Source: Longimicrobium sp. (lineage in GTDB: Bacteria; Gemmatimonadota; Gemmatimonadetes; Longimicrobiales; Longimicrobiaceae). Taken from it: a stretch of 38,906 nt of DNA. Below the pieces are notes generated by a model. The model made no database searches. It was not told where the DNA came from and saw only the letters and a list, made by a program, of their open reading frames with translations. Of this stretch, positions 15,985 through 23,935 are shown piece after piece. Where the stretch lies: assembly GCA_036387335.1 (NCBI GenBank), contig DASVTZ010000096.1:1-38906 (forward strand), read 5' to 3'. How positions within the stretch are numbered: the stretch's first letter is position 1; each line of letters opens with the position of its first letter. The position numbers were made by a program, and so were the translations under genes.

Positions 15985-16905
15985 TGCGCGGGCCTTTACG
16001 AGGTTGTGTAGATTACAACTACGAGTTGGTACCATCTAGCGGGGGACCTGCGGTCGTCACTTGGCTTCACGGAGTGGTCAAAACCTCGTGTGTATCATCC
16101 CGTCTGTATGTGGACTGACATCGACCGAAGCGCCGTTACGTGTCTATCGCGCGGTTAACCGCTACTGCGGTCAAAGCGGGGCTAGGAGCGAGTTCCTGAC
16201 TGAGTCTGAACTGCTGCTGGTGGGTTGGGACACTGGGGTGGGCTCGCGAGTTCGATGCGATCGGTGGATCAGCGACGTTCCTCATCCACGGATGACGACC
16301 GAGACGATCTTAAGGGGACGGGCCTTTTACGATTAGCGCTGACCAGACGGCGGCGCAAGGGATACGTGCGCCGCGCCGCCGAGCTCCCAATGCACGCTTG
16401 ACGCGCGCTGGTCCGCGTAGCCCTGCGAGAGTTATAGTCTACTCGCGGCGGCGGTGCCCAAGAGCGCCTCGCAATTGTGCTCGTAAAGCATCGCCCTTGC
16501 AGGGTTTGAGTCTCTGGCGCGGGATTGACCCTCCACCTCGGGGCGCCGCTTCCCTGGACAAGATTCGGGATCAAGACGCGGCGGATAGGCGCAAGTATTT
16601 GGAGCAACTAGACCGCGACCTGTTCCGTTGAGGCATGCGCCCCGTCGACAACGTGGACCCCGTATTCGTGGAAGTGCCGGCAGATCGATTGGCAAATGTG
16701 TTGTCTCTGGGGCTCACCCTTCTCCCACCCAAACCAACGGGGAAATCACCCAAGACAACGGCCCCGCTGACGCACCGCTCGGTGCGGTGGTCGAGCCAGC
16801 ATCGGCATCACACCCGGAGGAACTCGTTACCGCGTAGCGAAGGCGGACACTCAGAACTAAGTGCTCCAGGATCTGCAGCAGGCGAAAAACGGCATTTCCT
16901 TTATT
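15985..16905. other. Gene-poor lower-GC stretch
   Basis: About 0.9 kb in which I find no convincing gene. Composition is near 53% GC in sampled lines. Short open frames occur on both strands (for example plus-strand 16398-16631, ending in a plausible charged helix DAADRRKYLEQLDRDLFR), but none has a recognisable domain or a ribosome site. It may hold the promoter of the unknown secreted protein and remnants of decayed acquired genes. Confidence 0.5.
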
Positions 16906-16935
16906 GTTCTTCGCGTCTTCGCGCCTTGCGTGAGA
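16906..16935. repeat. Hairpin-repeat arm at the right edge of the low-GC segment
   Basis: Reads GTTCTTCGCGTCTTCGCGCC and continues to TTGCGTGAGA. It is the inverted partner of 14153-14183 and a relative of the right arm at 20227-20258. It lies 13 bases beyond the end of the HEAT-repeat gene. Confidence 0.75.
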
Positions 16936-16948
16936 CGGCCGTTTCTGT

Positions 16949-18466
16949 TCACGCCATCGTGGGCGAGAGGGCCTTGAAGACGGCGTCGCGGACTTCGCCG
17001 TTGCGGTCGCGGAGGAGGGGCTGGAGGACCGCGCGGGCCGCGTCGCCGCCGATCTCGCCGAGGGCGCGAACGGCCTCGATGCGCACCGCCGGGGGGGTGC
17101 GGGAGAAGAAGCCGCCGGCACCCGCGCGCTCCGCCAGCGCCGGGATCACGCGCGGGTTGCCGATGCGGCCCAGCGCGCGGAGCATCTCGACCAGCGCCTC
17201 CGCGTCCGTCTCGGCGGCGAGGCGTTCGAGGAGGGGGGCGACGGCGGATTGCGACTTGGTGAGGCCCAGCCCCAGCGCCGCCGCCGCGCGCAGGGAGGCT
17301 TCGCGGTCGGTGAGCGCCTTGACGAGGAGCGGCACCGCCTGCTCGTCGCCGTACTTGGTGAGCGCCAGGATCGTCTCGCGCCGCACGCGGGCGTCGGCGT
17401 GGTGGATGGTCCGCGCGAAGTGCTCCGCCGCGTCCGCGCTGCGGATCTCGCCCAGGATGCCGACCATGTTGCGCACCACGAACCAGCGCTGGTCGCCGAT
17501 CATGTCCTCCAGCAGCGGCACGCCCACCGCGTCCAGCGCCACCAGCGTGTCGCGGTACGCGCGCCGCGCCGAGAGGTCGCTCGCCGCCGTCAGCTCGCGC
17601 ACCAGCGGCGACACCGCCTCTGCGCCCAGGTGCAGCAGGGTGGAGCGAAGGGCGGTGCGCTCCTCGTCGGAGCGGGTGCGCCCCAGGCGCCGAACCAGCT
17701 CGTCGACGATGGTGGGATCGGCGATGCGGTGCATGGCCAGCATCACCGCGCCCCGGGTGGCGGGGTTGCGGCCATGGAGCTGCTCCGCGTCACCCCGCAG
17801 CTCGTCGAGGACGACGATGGCGCGGTCCATCTCGTCTTTTTGCATGTAGTACTGCGCCACGAGCTCCAGCCGCTGGAGCGCCTCCACCCGCTGGCTGTCG
17901 TTCCCCTCGTGCAGCATGCGGCGCAGCTCGGCCGTGTCCTCCGTCGCCACGCGCTGCGCGGAGAGCTGCACCTGCTCGTACATGTCCTGCGCGCTCCACA
18001 GCGAAATCCCGTCGGCGCGCGCCCCGGAGGCGGTCGCCTGCGCGGACTGCGGCTGGATCCAGTCGCCGTTCACGGACACGCGAGCCGCGCCCGCCGCCGC
18101 CAGCGCCGCCGCGATGCCGCCCACAGCGCGGGCCACCCGGGGCGGCAGGGTGCAGGCGGAGAGGAAACGCCCCACCGCCTCGATCCCCATGTCGCGGCGC
18201 AGCACGAGCGAGCGCACGCCGTGCTCGTCGAGCCGCGCGGCGAAGCGCTCCACGTGCGGCGAGCGGCGCGGCGTCGGCTCACCCGCCAGCACCAGGCAGG
18301 TGGGGTTGACGTCGATGCGCGTGTCGTCCTCGCGAGCCTGGAGGGCCGCGTCCAGCTTGAGGATCCCCTGCACCAGCGTGGGGTGCTTGAGGGGGTAGAA
18401 CTCGCTGAGGGCGAACCCCCGGGCGAGCTCCACGAGCAGCGCGGAACCGCTCTTGTTGCCGTGCAC
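16949..18466 (-). CDS. HEAT-repeat protein
   Basis: A 505-residue, apparently soluble protein. The N-terminal third (about 1-175) is an uncharacterised helical/mixed domain containing FYPLKHPTLVQGILKLDAAL. From about 190 on it is a chain of HEAT/PBS-lyase-type helical pairs, for example MLHEGNDSQRVEALQRL, ADARVRRETILALTKYGDEQAVPLL, TDREASLRAAAALGLG, GNPRVIPAL and RNGEVRDAVFKALSPTMA. Such solenoids bind proteins or nucleic acid; the partner is unknown. The start is a GTG at 18466 with a G-rich stretch (GGGGGGAAC) before it, 21 bases after the Rossmann-fold gene, so the two are probably one operon. Confidence 0.83.
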   Translation of the reverse strand: MHGNKSGSALLVELARGFALSEFYPLKHPTLVQGILKLDAALQAREDDTRIDVNPTCLVLAGEPTPRRSPHVERFAARLDEHGVRSLVLRRDMGIEAVGRFLSACTLPPRVARAVGGIAAALAAAGAARVSVNGDWIQPQSAQATASGARADGISLWSAQDMYEQVQLSAQRVATEDTAELRRMLHEGNDSQRVEALQRLELVAQYYMQKDEMDRAIVVLDELRGDAEQLHGRNPATRGAVMLAMHRIADPTIVDELVRRLGRTRSDEERTALRSTLLHLGAEAVSPLVRELTAASDLSARRAYRDTLVALDAVGVPLLEDMIGDQRWFVVRNMVGILGEIRSADAAEHFARTIHHADARVRRETILALTKYGDEQAVPLLVKALTDREASLRAAAALGLGLTKSQSAVAPLLERLAAETDAEALVEMLRALGRIGNPRVIPALAERAGAGGFFSRTPPAVRIEAVRALGEIGGDAARAVLQPLLRDRNGEVRDAVFKALSPTMA

Positions 18467-18487
18467 GTTCCCCCCGGGCGCGGGTTT

Positions 18488-20128
18488 CTAGCGTTTGATG
18501 CGCTCGCCTTCGTCCTCGTACCGGAAGATCCACGCGGCCAGGGCACCGGGGCGGATGCGCCGCTCCCGCTGCCAGGGCTCCATGTCCCACCGCGACCCGC
18601 CCTCGGCGCCGGAGTGGGAGTCCAGACGCCGCAGCACCTCGCTCACCCTCCGCTGCCAGATCGTCCAGTTGGCCGCCCTCAGGTCCACCCACCCGCTCCG
18701 TGCAGCCGCTTCCGGCCCGCGATCCCCCAGCCCGACCTTGACGTCGCGCCCGCGCAGCACGCGCTCCCCGTCCGCCAGCAGGATGGGGAGGCCGATGGAG
18801 AGGATGCGGGTGCGCAGGTCGGGGTCCTCGTCCAGCAGCCGCCCGGCGCGCGCCGCGATCTCATCCGGCTCCAGCTCCGCCGCGCGGTCCAGGCTGCCTT
18901 CCGCGAGCCGCCGCAGGATCTCGCCCTCGAAGAGCAGCTTGGCGAGCCGGGGAGGCCCCAGCATCTCGTAGGCGACGGCGTGGCTCCCGCTCTCCTCCTC
19001 CAGCGCGTCCATGTGCGCCAGCGCGGCCGTGCGCAGGACGCCCGCGCGGTACGTCGGCCCGCTGGTGGCGGCATCGAGCGCCGCAACGACGTCGTGCCCG
19101 CTGGGGCGCCCCTGGATCTCCCACACCACGTCGCGCGCGATCTCCTCGGGGGTGATGAACTCCATCAGTCCCAGCGCCGTGAGCGCCTCGAACTCGCCGG
19201 GGCTGAACAGCCCGTTCTCCCCCGCGTCCAGGAAGACGCCGTCCAGCGTCTCCCCGGTTTCCTTCCACGCATCGCCCGCGCCCTCGAACCCCTCCAGCGC
19301 CACCGGCCCCGCCGCATCGATGCGCTGGATCGGCTTCCGGCCCTTCATCACCTCGCCGAAGCCGATGCGCTTCCACGAGATGGCGGCGGTGGGCTTGATC
19401 TCCTTGACCGCCGGAGCTCCCGGCGTGCGCGCCATCAGGTAAAGGAGGAGCGTGTGCGCCCCCGCCACCGCGCTCTTGGCGAGGAGCTGGCGCGACGGAC
19501 GGTCCTCGGAGTGCGTGAAGGGGATGTTGAGCCCCATCCCGCCAGTCCCCGCCGTCCCCACCTTGAGGTACGCGCGCGTCCCGACCTCCATCATCGCGTT
19601 GAGCGCGACGTAGACGTGGTGGATCAGGTTGGGAAGGTAGAGCGTGAGGAGGTGGCGCTCCACGAGCTCGCCGCTCACCTCCTCGCGGCGGGCGGCGGCA
19701 CGCAGGCCAGTGGCGCTCTGGAAGACGTTCTGGTACGCGAACCCTGTGGCGGTGTTCACGCAGTCGATCACAATCTCCGGCCGGTGGCGGAAGATCAGGT
19801 CGCCCAGCGCGTTGGCCCGCACCGCATCGCCGCCGAGCGAGCCGTAGAGCCCGTCCAGCACCTGCCCGCGCGCGTCCGCGTCGTTCAGCAGCGTGTCGCG
19901 CGCGGCATCCTTGAGCGCGGCGGGGACGAACAGGTTCCCCCATTCCGCCAGCAGCTCGGTGCCGCCGGCTTCGGGGCGCAGCAGCTCCACCCCCTCCCTC
20001 GCCTCCCCCTCCGTGAGCGCGGCGATCACCACCACCGCAGGCTGGTGCAGCAGAAGCTCCCGTGCCGCCGCGAGCCCCACCAGCCCCGAGCCGCCCAGAA
20101 TCAGGATGCGCGAACCCTTGATGTCCAT
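18488..20128 (-). CDS. Rossmann-fold NAD(P)-binding protein, SDR-like
   Basis: A 546-residue protein opening with MDIKGSRILILGGSGLVGLAAARELL, a dinucleotide-binding GGSGLVG glycine motif of extended short-chain dehydrogenases/epimerases. NALGDLIFRHRPEIVIDCVNTATG (about 115-138) fits the strand carrying the substrate region. No clear Tyr-x3-Lys catalytic pair can be assigned with confidence (YLPNLIHHVY lacks it). The C-terminal 250 residues are unlike standard SDR enzymes. The substrate is unknown. The ATG at 20128 gives the canonical N-terminus but has no visible Shine-Dalgarno. It is followed closely by the HEAT-repeat gene, hinting at a shared function. Confidence 0.75.
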   Translation of the reverse strand: MDIKGSRILILGGSGLVGLAAARELLLHQPAVVVIAALTEGEAREGVELLRPEAGGTELLAEWGNLFVPAALKDAARDTLLNDADARGQVLDGLYGSLGGDAVRANALGDLIFRHRPEIVIDCVNTATGFAYQNVFQSATGLRAAARREEVSGELVERHLLTLYLPNLIHHVYVALNAMMEVGTRAYLKVGTAGTGGMGLNIPFTHSEDRPSRQLLAKSAVAGAHTLLLYLMARTPGAPAVKEIKPTAAISWKRIGFGEVMKGRKPIQRIDAAGPVALEGFEGAGDAWKETGETLDGVFLDAGENGLFSPGEFEALTALGLMEFITPEEIARDVVWEIQGRPSGHDVVAALDAATSGPTYRAGVLRTAALAHMDALEEESGSHAVAYEMLGPPRLAKLLFEGEILRRLAEGSLDRAAELEPDEIAARAGRLLDEDPDLRTRILSIGLPILLADGERVLRGRDVKVGLGDRGPEAAARSGWVDLRAANWTIWQRRVSEVLRRLDSHSGAEGGSRWDMEPWQRERRIRPGALAAWIFRYEDEGERIKR

Positions 20129-20162
20129 TCTATGACGAAATAGCGGATGAAAGAAAACAGGT

Positions 20163-20258
20163 CTCACGCAAAGGCGCGAAGACGCAAAGAAGAACTACGG
20201 AGAAAGTCCTGAAGCCACCTTTCTACTTTTTCTTCGCGTCTTTGCGCCTTCGCGTGAG
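20163..20258. repeat. Long hairpin repeat between rluB and the SDR-like gene
   Basis: A 32-base left arm (20163-20194, starting CTCACGCAAAGGCGCGAAGA) and a right arm (20227-20258, ending GCGCCTTCGCGTGAG) pair with only four mismatches around a 32-base loop. It falls after rluB and before the next gene on the minus strand, so the RNA hairpin could end transcription. Variants of the same arms bracket the low-GC segment at 14153 and 16935. Confidence 0.85.
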
Positions 20259-20279
20259 CCATGCAGTTACGACGTCAGC

Positions 20280-21092
20280 CTACTCCTCGGAATCCTGCCG
20301 CTCGGGCCGGACGCGCTTGCGGGGCGGGCGCTTCCCTTCCTTGCCGAGCGCGCTCAGCTCGCTGGGAGCGATGACGCGCCACTTGCCGGATGGAAGCTCG
20401 CCCAGCTCCACCGGCCCGAAGCGCCGCCGCGTGAGCCGGCGCACCGGGTGCTCGATGGCTTCCATCATACGGCGGATCTCGCGCTTCTTCCCTTCGCGCA
20501 GCACCACGCGCACGCGAAAGACGTCCACGTCCACCGGGTGAAGGCGCTGCACCTCCTCCGCCCTGGCCAACCCTTCTTCGAGCTCCACGCCCTCCAGCAG
20601 CCGCTCCATCTCGTGGTTCGTCAGCTTTCCCTCCACGTCCACCAGGTACTCCTTGGTGGTGCCGAACGAGGGGTGCAGCAGCCGGTTGGAGGTGTCGCCG
20701 TCGTTGGTGAGCAGCAGGAGCCCCTCGCTGTCGCGGTCCAGCCGGCCCACGTGGAAGAGCGAGTGGTACTTCTCCGGCAGCAGGTCGTAGATGGTGCGGC
20801 GGCCGAAGTTGTCGTGGCGGCTGGTGACGTAGCCCTTGGGCTTGTGCAGCGCCAGCCACACCGTCTCCTCCAGGGCCACCGCCTCGCCGTCCACCGTCAC
20901 GCGATCCTGCCCCGGACGCACCTTGGTGCCGGGCGTCGTCACCTGGTGGCCGTTCACGGACACGCGCCCCTGCGCGATCAGCTCTTCGCAGGCGCGGCGG
21001 CTGGCCACACCGGAGCGGGCCAGGTAGGCCTGCAGGCGTACGGGCTCGCCGCTCTCCTGCGGGGGGCGCTCACCCCGGGGGGGCTTCGGCAT
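20280..21092 (-). CDS. rluB: 23S rRNA pseudouridine synthase, RluB/RsuA family
   Basis: A 270-residue enzyme converting a specific uridine of rRNA to pseudouridine. An S4 RNA-binding domain (about 18-65; RLQAYLARSGVASRRACEELI and GRVSVNG) precedes the RsuA/RluB/E/F catalytic domain. The catalytic Asp119 is in HVGRLDRDSEGLLLLTNDGD, and KKREIRRMMEAIEHPVRRLTR follows in the C-terminal part. The position next to scpB is the classic location of rluB. The ATG at 21092 has GGAG upstream and lies inside the end of scpB (23-base overlap); the frame is open further upstream only through scpB sequence. The last about 20 residues are Lys/Arg-rich. Confidence 0.94.
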   Translation of the reverse strand: MPKPPRGERPPQESGEPVRLQAYLARSGVASRRACEELIAQGRVSVNGHQVTTPGTKVRPGQDRVTVDGEAVALEETVWLALHKPKGYVTSRHDNFGRRTIYDLLPEKYHSLFHVGRLDRDSEGLLLLTNDGDTSNRLLHPSFGTTKEYLVDVEGKLTNHEMERLLEGVELEEGLARAEEVQRLHPVDVDVFRVRVVLREGKKREIRRMMEAIEHPVRRLTRRRFGPVELGELPSGKWRVIAPSELSALGKEGKRPPRKRVRPERQDSEE

Positions 21093-21636
21093 CGGGACCA
21101 GCTCCAGGTTCTCGGCGGGCCAGCACCACCGGAAGCTCCTCCGGTCTCGGAAGGTCGTCCAGCGTGCGGAACCCGAAGTGTTGAAGGAAAAACGTCGTCG
21201 TGCCATACAGCAGGGGACGGCCCAGCCCTTCGCCGCGCCCCACCACGTCCACCAGCCCGCGCTCCTGCAGCGTCTTCAGCACGCCGCCCGCGCCCACCCC
21301 GCGGATCTCCTCCACCTCCGCGCGCCCTACCGGCTGGCGGTACGCGATGATGGCGAGCGTCTCCAGCGCCGGGCCGCTGAGGCGGTGCGTGGCCGGCACC
21401 GAGTCGAACCGCTCCAGCACCGGCGCGTACTCGGGGCGCGTGAGGAGCTGGAATCCGCCGCCCACCTCGAAGACGGTGAAGGCGCGCTCGTGCCGGTCGT
21501 ACTCCGCCCGCAGCTCGGCGACGGCCGCCTCCACCCGCTCCTCGTCCAGCTCCTCGTCCGCCCGCGCCAGCTCCGCCGCGCTCAGCGGCGACTCGCTGGC
21601 GAAGAGGAGCGCTTCCACGATGCGGCTCGCCCTCAC
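21070..21636 (-). CDS. scpB: Segregation and condensation protein B
   Basis: A 188-residue kleisin-associated winged-helix protein that forms the SMC-ScpA-ScpB condensin, needed for chromosome compaction and segregation. The signature RIVEALLFASESPLSAAELA is near the start, with GFQLLTRPEYAPVLERF, LSGPALETLAIIAYRQPVGRAEVEEIRGV and VLKTLQERGLVDVVGR (both winged helices). The GTG at 21636 is preferred over the ATG 15 codons earlier: GGGAAGGG stands seven to twelve bases before it and it begins one base after the scpA stop. The tail overlaps rluB by 23 bases. Confidence 0.95.
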   Translation of the reverse strand: MRASRIVEALLFASESPLSAAELARADEELDEERVEAAVAELRAEYDRHERAFTVFEVGGGFQLLTRPEYAPVLERFDSVPATHRLSGPALETLAIIAYRQPVGRAEVEEIRGVGAGGVLKTLQERGLVDVVGRGEGLGRPLLYGTTTFFLQHFGFRTLDDLPRPEELPVVLARREPGAGPDAEAPPG

Positions 21637-21637
21637 G

Positions 21638-22387
21638 CTACCCTTCCCGCGGTCGGCTCCGGTAGATCCAGAGCGACGCAAAGGGCGCCGCCTGGCGCAC
21701 GCGCACCATCGACCGCTTCGCCATCTCCAGGCACGCCAGCAGCGACGCGACGGCGTGGATGCGCGTACCCCATGGCATGACCAGCTGCGCGAACTCCACG
21801 CGGCGCGCGTGGTGGAGGGCGGCGGCGATCTCGTCCATCTTGTCCTCGATCTTCACGTCGCGGCCGCGCACGGTGTGCACCGGCTCGTCCGCGCCCAGCC
21901 TCTCGGCCATGCTGATGGCGGCGCTCCACACCTCGTCCCACGACGTGTCCAGCGGCAGGTCGGCCAGACGCGGCGCCGGGCGCACCTCCACGAAGCCGCG
22001 GGCGAAGAGGCGGCTGCGGTCGCGCTCGGCCTGCTCCAGGAGGCGCGCGGCCTCGCGGAAGTGCTCGTACTCCAGCAGGCGCCGCACCAGGTCGGCGCGG
22101 GGGTCCTCCCCCTCCTCGTCGTCCGGACGGCGGGGGAAGAGCATCTGCGCCTTGATCCTCACCAGCGTCGCCGCCATCTCCAGGAACTCCCCCGCCCTCT
22201 CCAGCTCCCACCTTTCCAGCGTGCGGATGGCGTCCAGGAACTGCTGCGTGATCCGCGCGATGGGGATGTCGAAGATGTCGACGTCCTGGTTGCGGATCAG
22301 GTGCAGCAGCAGGTCCAGCGGCCCGGAGAAGCGCTCCAGGTCGATCTCGAACGGACCCCGGACCGCCGCCTCCGCCGTCGCCGTCAT
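21638..22387 (-). CDS. scpA: Segregation and condensation protein A
   Basis: A 249-residue kleisin that bridges the SMC heads and binds ScpB. Typical ScpA features: FEIDLERFSGPLDLLLHLIRNQDVDIFDIPIARITQQFL at about 12-50, LEMAATLVRIKAQMLFPR at about 65-82, then EYEHFREAARLLEQAE, and a C-terminal winged-helix region (KRSMVRVRQAAPFASLWI). The ATG at 22387 overlaps the M50 protease stop as ATGA (22384-22387), so the two are translationally coupled. Upstream in-frame sequence belongs to the protease gene in another frame. Confidence 0.95.
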   Translation of the reverse strand: MTATAEAAVRGPFEIDLERFSGPLDLLLHLIRNQDVDIFDIPIARITQQFLDAIRTLERWELERAGEFLEMAATLVRIKAQMLFPRRPDDEEGEDPRADLVRRLLEYEHFREAARLLEQAERDRSRLFARGFVEVRPAPRLADLPLDTSWDEVWSAAISMAERLGADEPVHTVRGRDVKIEDKMDEIAAALHHARRVEFAQLVMPWGTRIHAVASLLACLEMAKRSMVRVRQAAPFASLWIYRSRPREG

Positions 22388-23046
22388 GCCGCCAGCGACG
22401 CCAGGCCCCAGAAGACCCCCTCGATCCGGCCGACCACGGGCCAGAGGAAGTCCAGCGTCCCCGTGAGCAGAAGCCCCCACAGGATCAGGAACCCGTACTG
22501 GTCGAGCTGCCGGTACGACTCGCGCGCGCCCGGGGGCAGGAAGTGGTACAGCACCTTGGAACCGTCCAGCGGCGGGATCGGGAGGATGTTGAAGAAGATC
22601 AGCCCGAGATTTACCTGAATGCCGGCCTCGATGAATCTCAGCACCGTGTGGGCGACGGTCCCTTCGTTGGGGATGCCGCCCACGACCGCGAAGAACACCG
22701 CGAGCGAAACGGTGAAGAGCACCACCAGCACGAAGTTCATGAACACGCCGGCAAGCGACACCAGGATGTCGCCCGTGCGGTAGTTGCGCAGCTTGCGCAC
22801 GTCCACGGGCACCGGCTTCGCCCATCCCAGCAGCGGGATGCCGCCCCCCAGCGTGGCGAGCGCGGGAAAGAGCAGGCTCCCGATGGGATCGATGTGCGAG
22901 CGCGGATCGAGCGTGACGCGCCCCAGCCTCGCCGCCGTATCGTCGCCCTGCCTGAGCGCGACCCAGGCGTGGCCGAACTCGTGGACGGTGAAGGCGAGAC
23001 AGAGAACCGGGAGGTAGAGCAGCAGAGTGTTGAGCGTGTTCTCCAT
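22384..23046 (-). CDS. M50-family site-2 protease-like membrane metalloprotease
   Basis: A 220-residue intramembrane zinc protease of the compact S2P/M50B group, commonly found just upstream of scpA. The zinc site is HEFGH (His22, Glu23, His26) in the first membrane segments, and the third ligand is Asp161 in FFNILPIPPLDGSK. About five or six hydrophobic segments are present and no PDZ domain. The substrate is unknown; relatives cleave membrane-bound regulators. The ATG at 23046 starts divergently from rpsT with 166 bases between them. Confidence 0.93.
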   Translation of the reverse strand: MENTLNTLLLYLPVLCLAFTVHEFGHAWVALRQGDDTAARLGRVTLDPRSHIDPIGSLLFPALATLGGGIPLLGWAKPVPVDVRKLRNYRTGDILVSLAGVFMNFVLVVLFTVSLAVFFAVVGGIPNEGTVAHTVLRFIEAGIQVNLGLIFFNILPIPPLDGSKVLYHFLPPGARESYRQLDQYGFLILWGLLLTGTLDFLWPVVGRIEGVFWGLASLAA

Positions 23047-23104
23047 GGGCGCAAGCTAGCGGGGTGCCATATCCTTGTCAAAGAAGGTGAACACGGGGCG
23101 CGGG

Positions 23105-23133
23105 TTGACACGCGGGGCGGCCGTGGGTATCTT
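23105..23133 (+). promoter_or_regulatory. Promoter of rpsT
   Basis: A perfect TTGACA -35 (23105-23110) and TATCTT -10 (23128-23133) separated by 17 bases, in the gap between divergent genes. The predicted transcript start near 23140 gives an untranslated leader of about 70 bases before rpsT. Confidence 0.8.
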
Positions 23134-23201
23134 TTCGGCTTCCGTTTTCCCGGGAATTTTTCCGCGAACACCATCGAGTGGCGCCTCGGCGCCGATCTGC
23201 T

Positions 23202-23206
23202 GGAGG
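23202..23206 (+). promoter_or_regulatory. Ribosome-binding site that fixes the TTG start of rpsT
   Basis: GGAGG six bases before the TTG at 23213. No ATG or GTG in this frame gives the right S20 N-terminus, so this site decides the start. Confidence 0.85.
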
Positions 23207-23212
23207 CCAGCT

Positions 23213-23470
23213 TTGCCCAACGTCAAGTCCGCCGAGAAGAGGATGCGGACCAGCGCGCTCCGCAACGAGCGTAACCGCGCGTTCCGCTCCAAGCTTCGCA
23301 CTGCCCTGAAGAAGGTCCGCGCCGCCGACACTGCCGACACCGGCAGCGAAGCGTTCCGCGAGGCTGCCTCGCTGCTGGATCGTGCCGCCCACAAGCGGAT
23401 CATCCACCCGAACAAGGCCGCCCGCGCGAAGTCGCGCATCCTGGCGCGCCTGAGCAAGCTGGCCGCCTAG
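23213..23470 (+). CDS. rpsT: 30S ribosomal protein S20, TTG start
   Basis: An 85-residue basic, helical protein binding 16S rRNA in the body of the small subunit. The opening PNVKSAEKRMRTSALRNERNRAFRS, the middle ALKKV and the ending IIHPNKAARAKSRILARLSKL are unmistakable for S20, and the length is normal. The initiator is TTG, supported by GGAGG at 23202. Escherichia coli rpsT also starts with UUG and is autoregulated through it (established knowledge), so weak initiation here may serve the same control. It has its own promoter and a strong terminator 29 bases after the stop, so it is a single-gene unit. Confidence 0.96.
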   Translation: MPNVKSAEKRMRTSALRNERNRAFRSKLRTALKKVRAADTADTGSEAFREAASLLDRAAHKRIIHPNKAARAKSRILARLSKLAA

Positions 23471-23498
23471 CCCAGCTTCTCCGTTCGCCGATGACGAA

Positions 23499-23532
23499 AG
23501 AAGCCCGCCGACGATCCCGTCGGCGGGCTTCT
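23499..23532 (+). terminator. Intrinsic terminator of rpsT
   Basis: A perfect 15-base-pair stem: AGAAGCCCGCCGACG (23499-23513), loop ATCC, and its exact complement (23518-23532). It is very stable though only weakly T-rich afterwards. Placed directly after the rpsT stop. Confidence 0.88.
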
Positions 23533-23544
23533 GCGTGCCGCAGG

Positions 23545-23926
23545 GCCCTCACCCCCGCTCGTTCCTCGCTGCCCCCTCTCCCGATAACGGGAGAGGGCTG
23601 CGCCCTCGCCGTTATCGAGAGAGGGGGCGGAACTACGCGCAACGCCGATGCCCCGTAGGGGCGCGATTTATCGCGCCCGTGCCCGCCGCCGCTCCTTCGC
23701 CCGCACTGCACGCCGATTCTCGGTAGGGGCAGACCTGCGTGTCTGCCCTCCCTTGCCGCCACCCTGATCCCCGCCCACGGCACCACAACCACGTAGGGGC
23801 CGCCCCACGTGGCTGCCCGTGCCCGCCCGCGCGCCGTCCCCCGCACCCCGGCATAGACCCATGCAAGACGCCCCTCCCCCAGGCTGTTTTGGGGGAGGGG
23901 CCGCGAGGAACGAGCGGGGGAGGGGG
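23545..23926. repeat. Composite repeat cassette, copy 1 (modules e-a-b-c-d)
   Basis: Fills the 403-base gap between convergent rpsT and the zinc-ribbon gene; no gene is present. Modules in order: e (about 23569-23628, CCCGATAACGGGAGAG type); a (23653-23690, GTAGGGGCGCGATTTATCGC); b (23722-23753, GTAGGGGCAGACCTGCGTGT); c (23792-23830, GTAGGGGCCGCCCCACGTGG); d (23871-23926, with a 10-bp CCCCTCCCCC/GGGGGAGGGG stem). Modules a, b and c share the leader GTAGGGGC and then each form their own short palindrome. Module d may act as terminator for the pyr operon arriving from the right. Confidence 0.88.
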
Positions 23927-23935
23927 CCCTTGTTG

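Noticed and set aside
16480-16525. T-loop-like GGGTTTGAGTC suggesting a tRNA
   Set aside because: The flanking bases cannot form the 5-bp T stem and no acceptor or anticodon arm can be drawn.
17249-20143. Very long open frame on the plus strand opposite the HEAT and SDR-like genes
   Set aside because: Low-complexity His/Arg/Gly/Ala translation typical of the antisense frame of high-GC genes; the minus-strand frames carry real domains.
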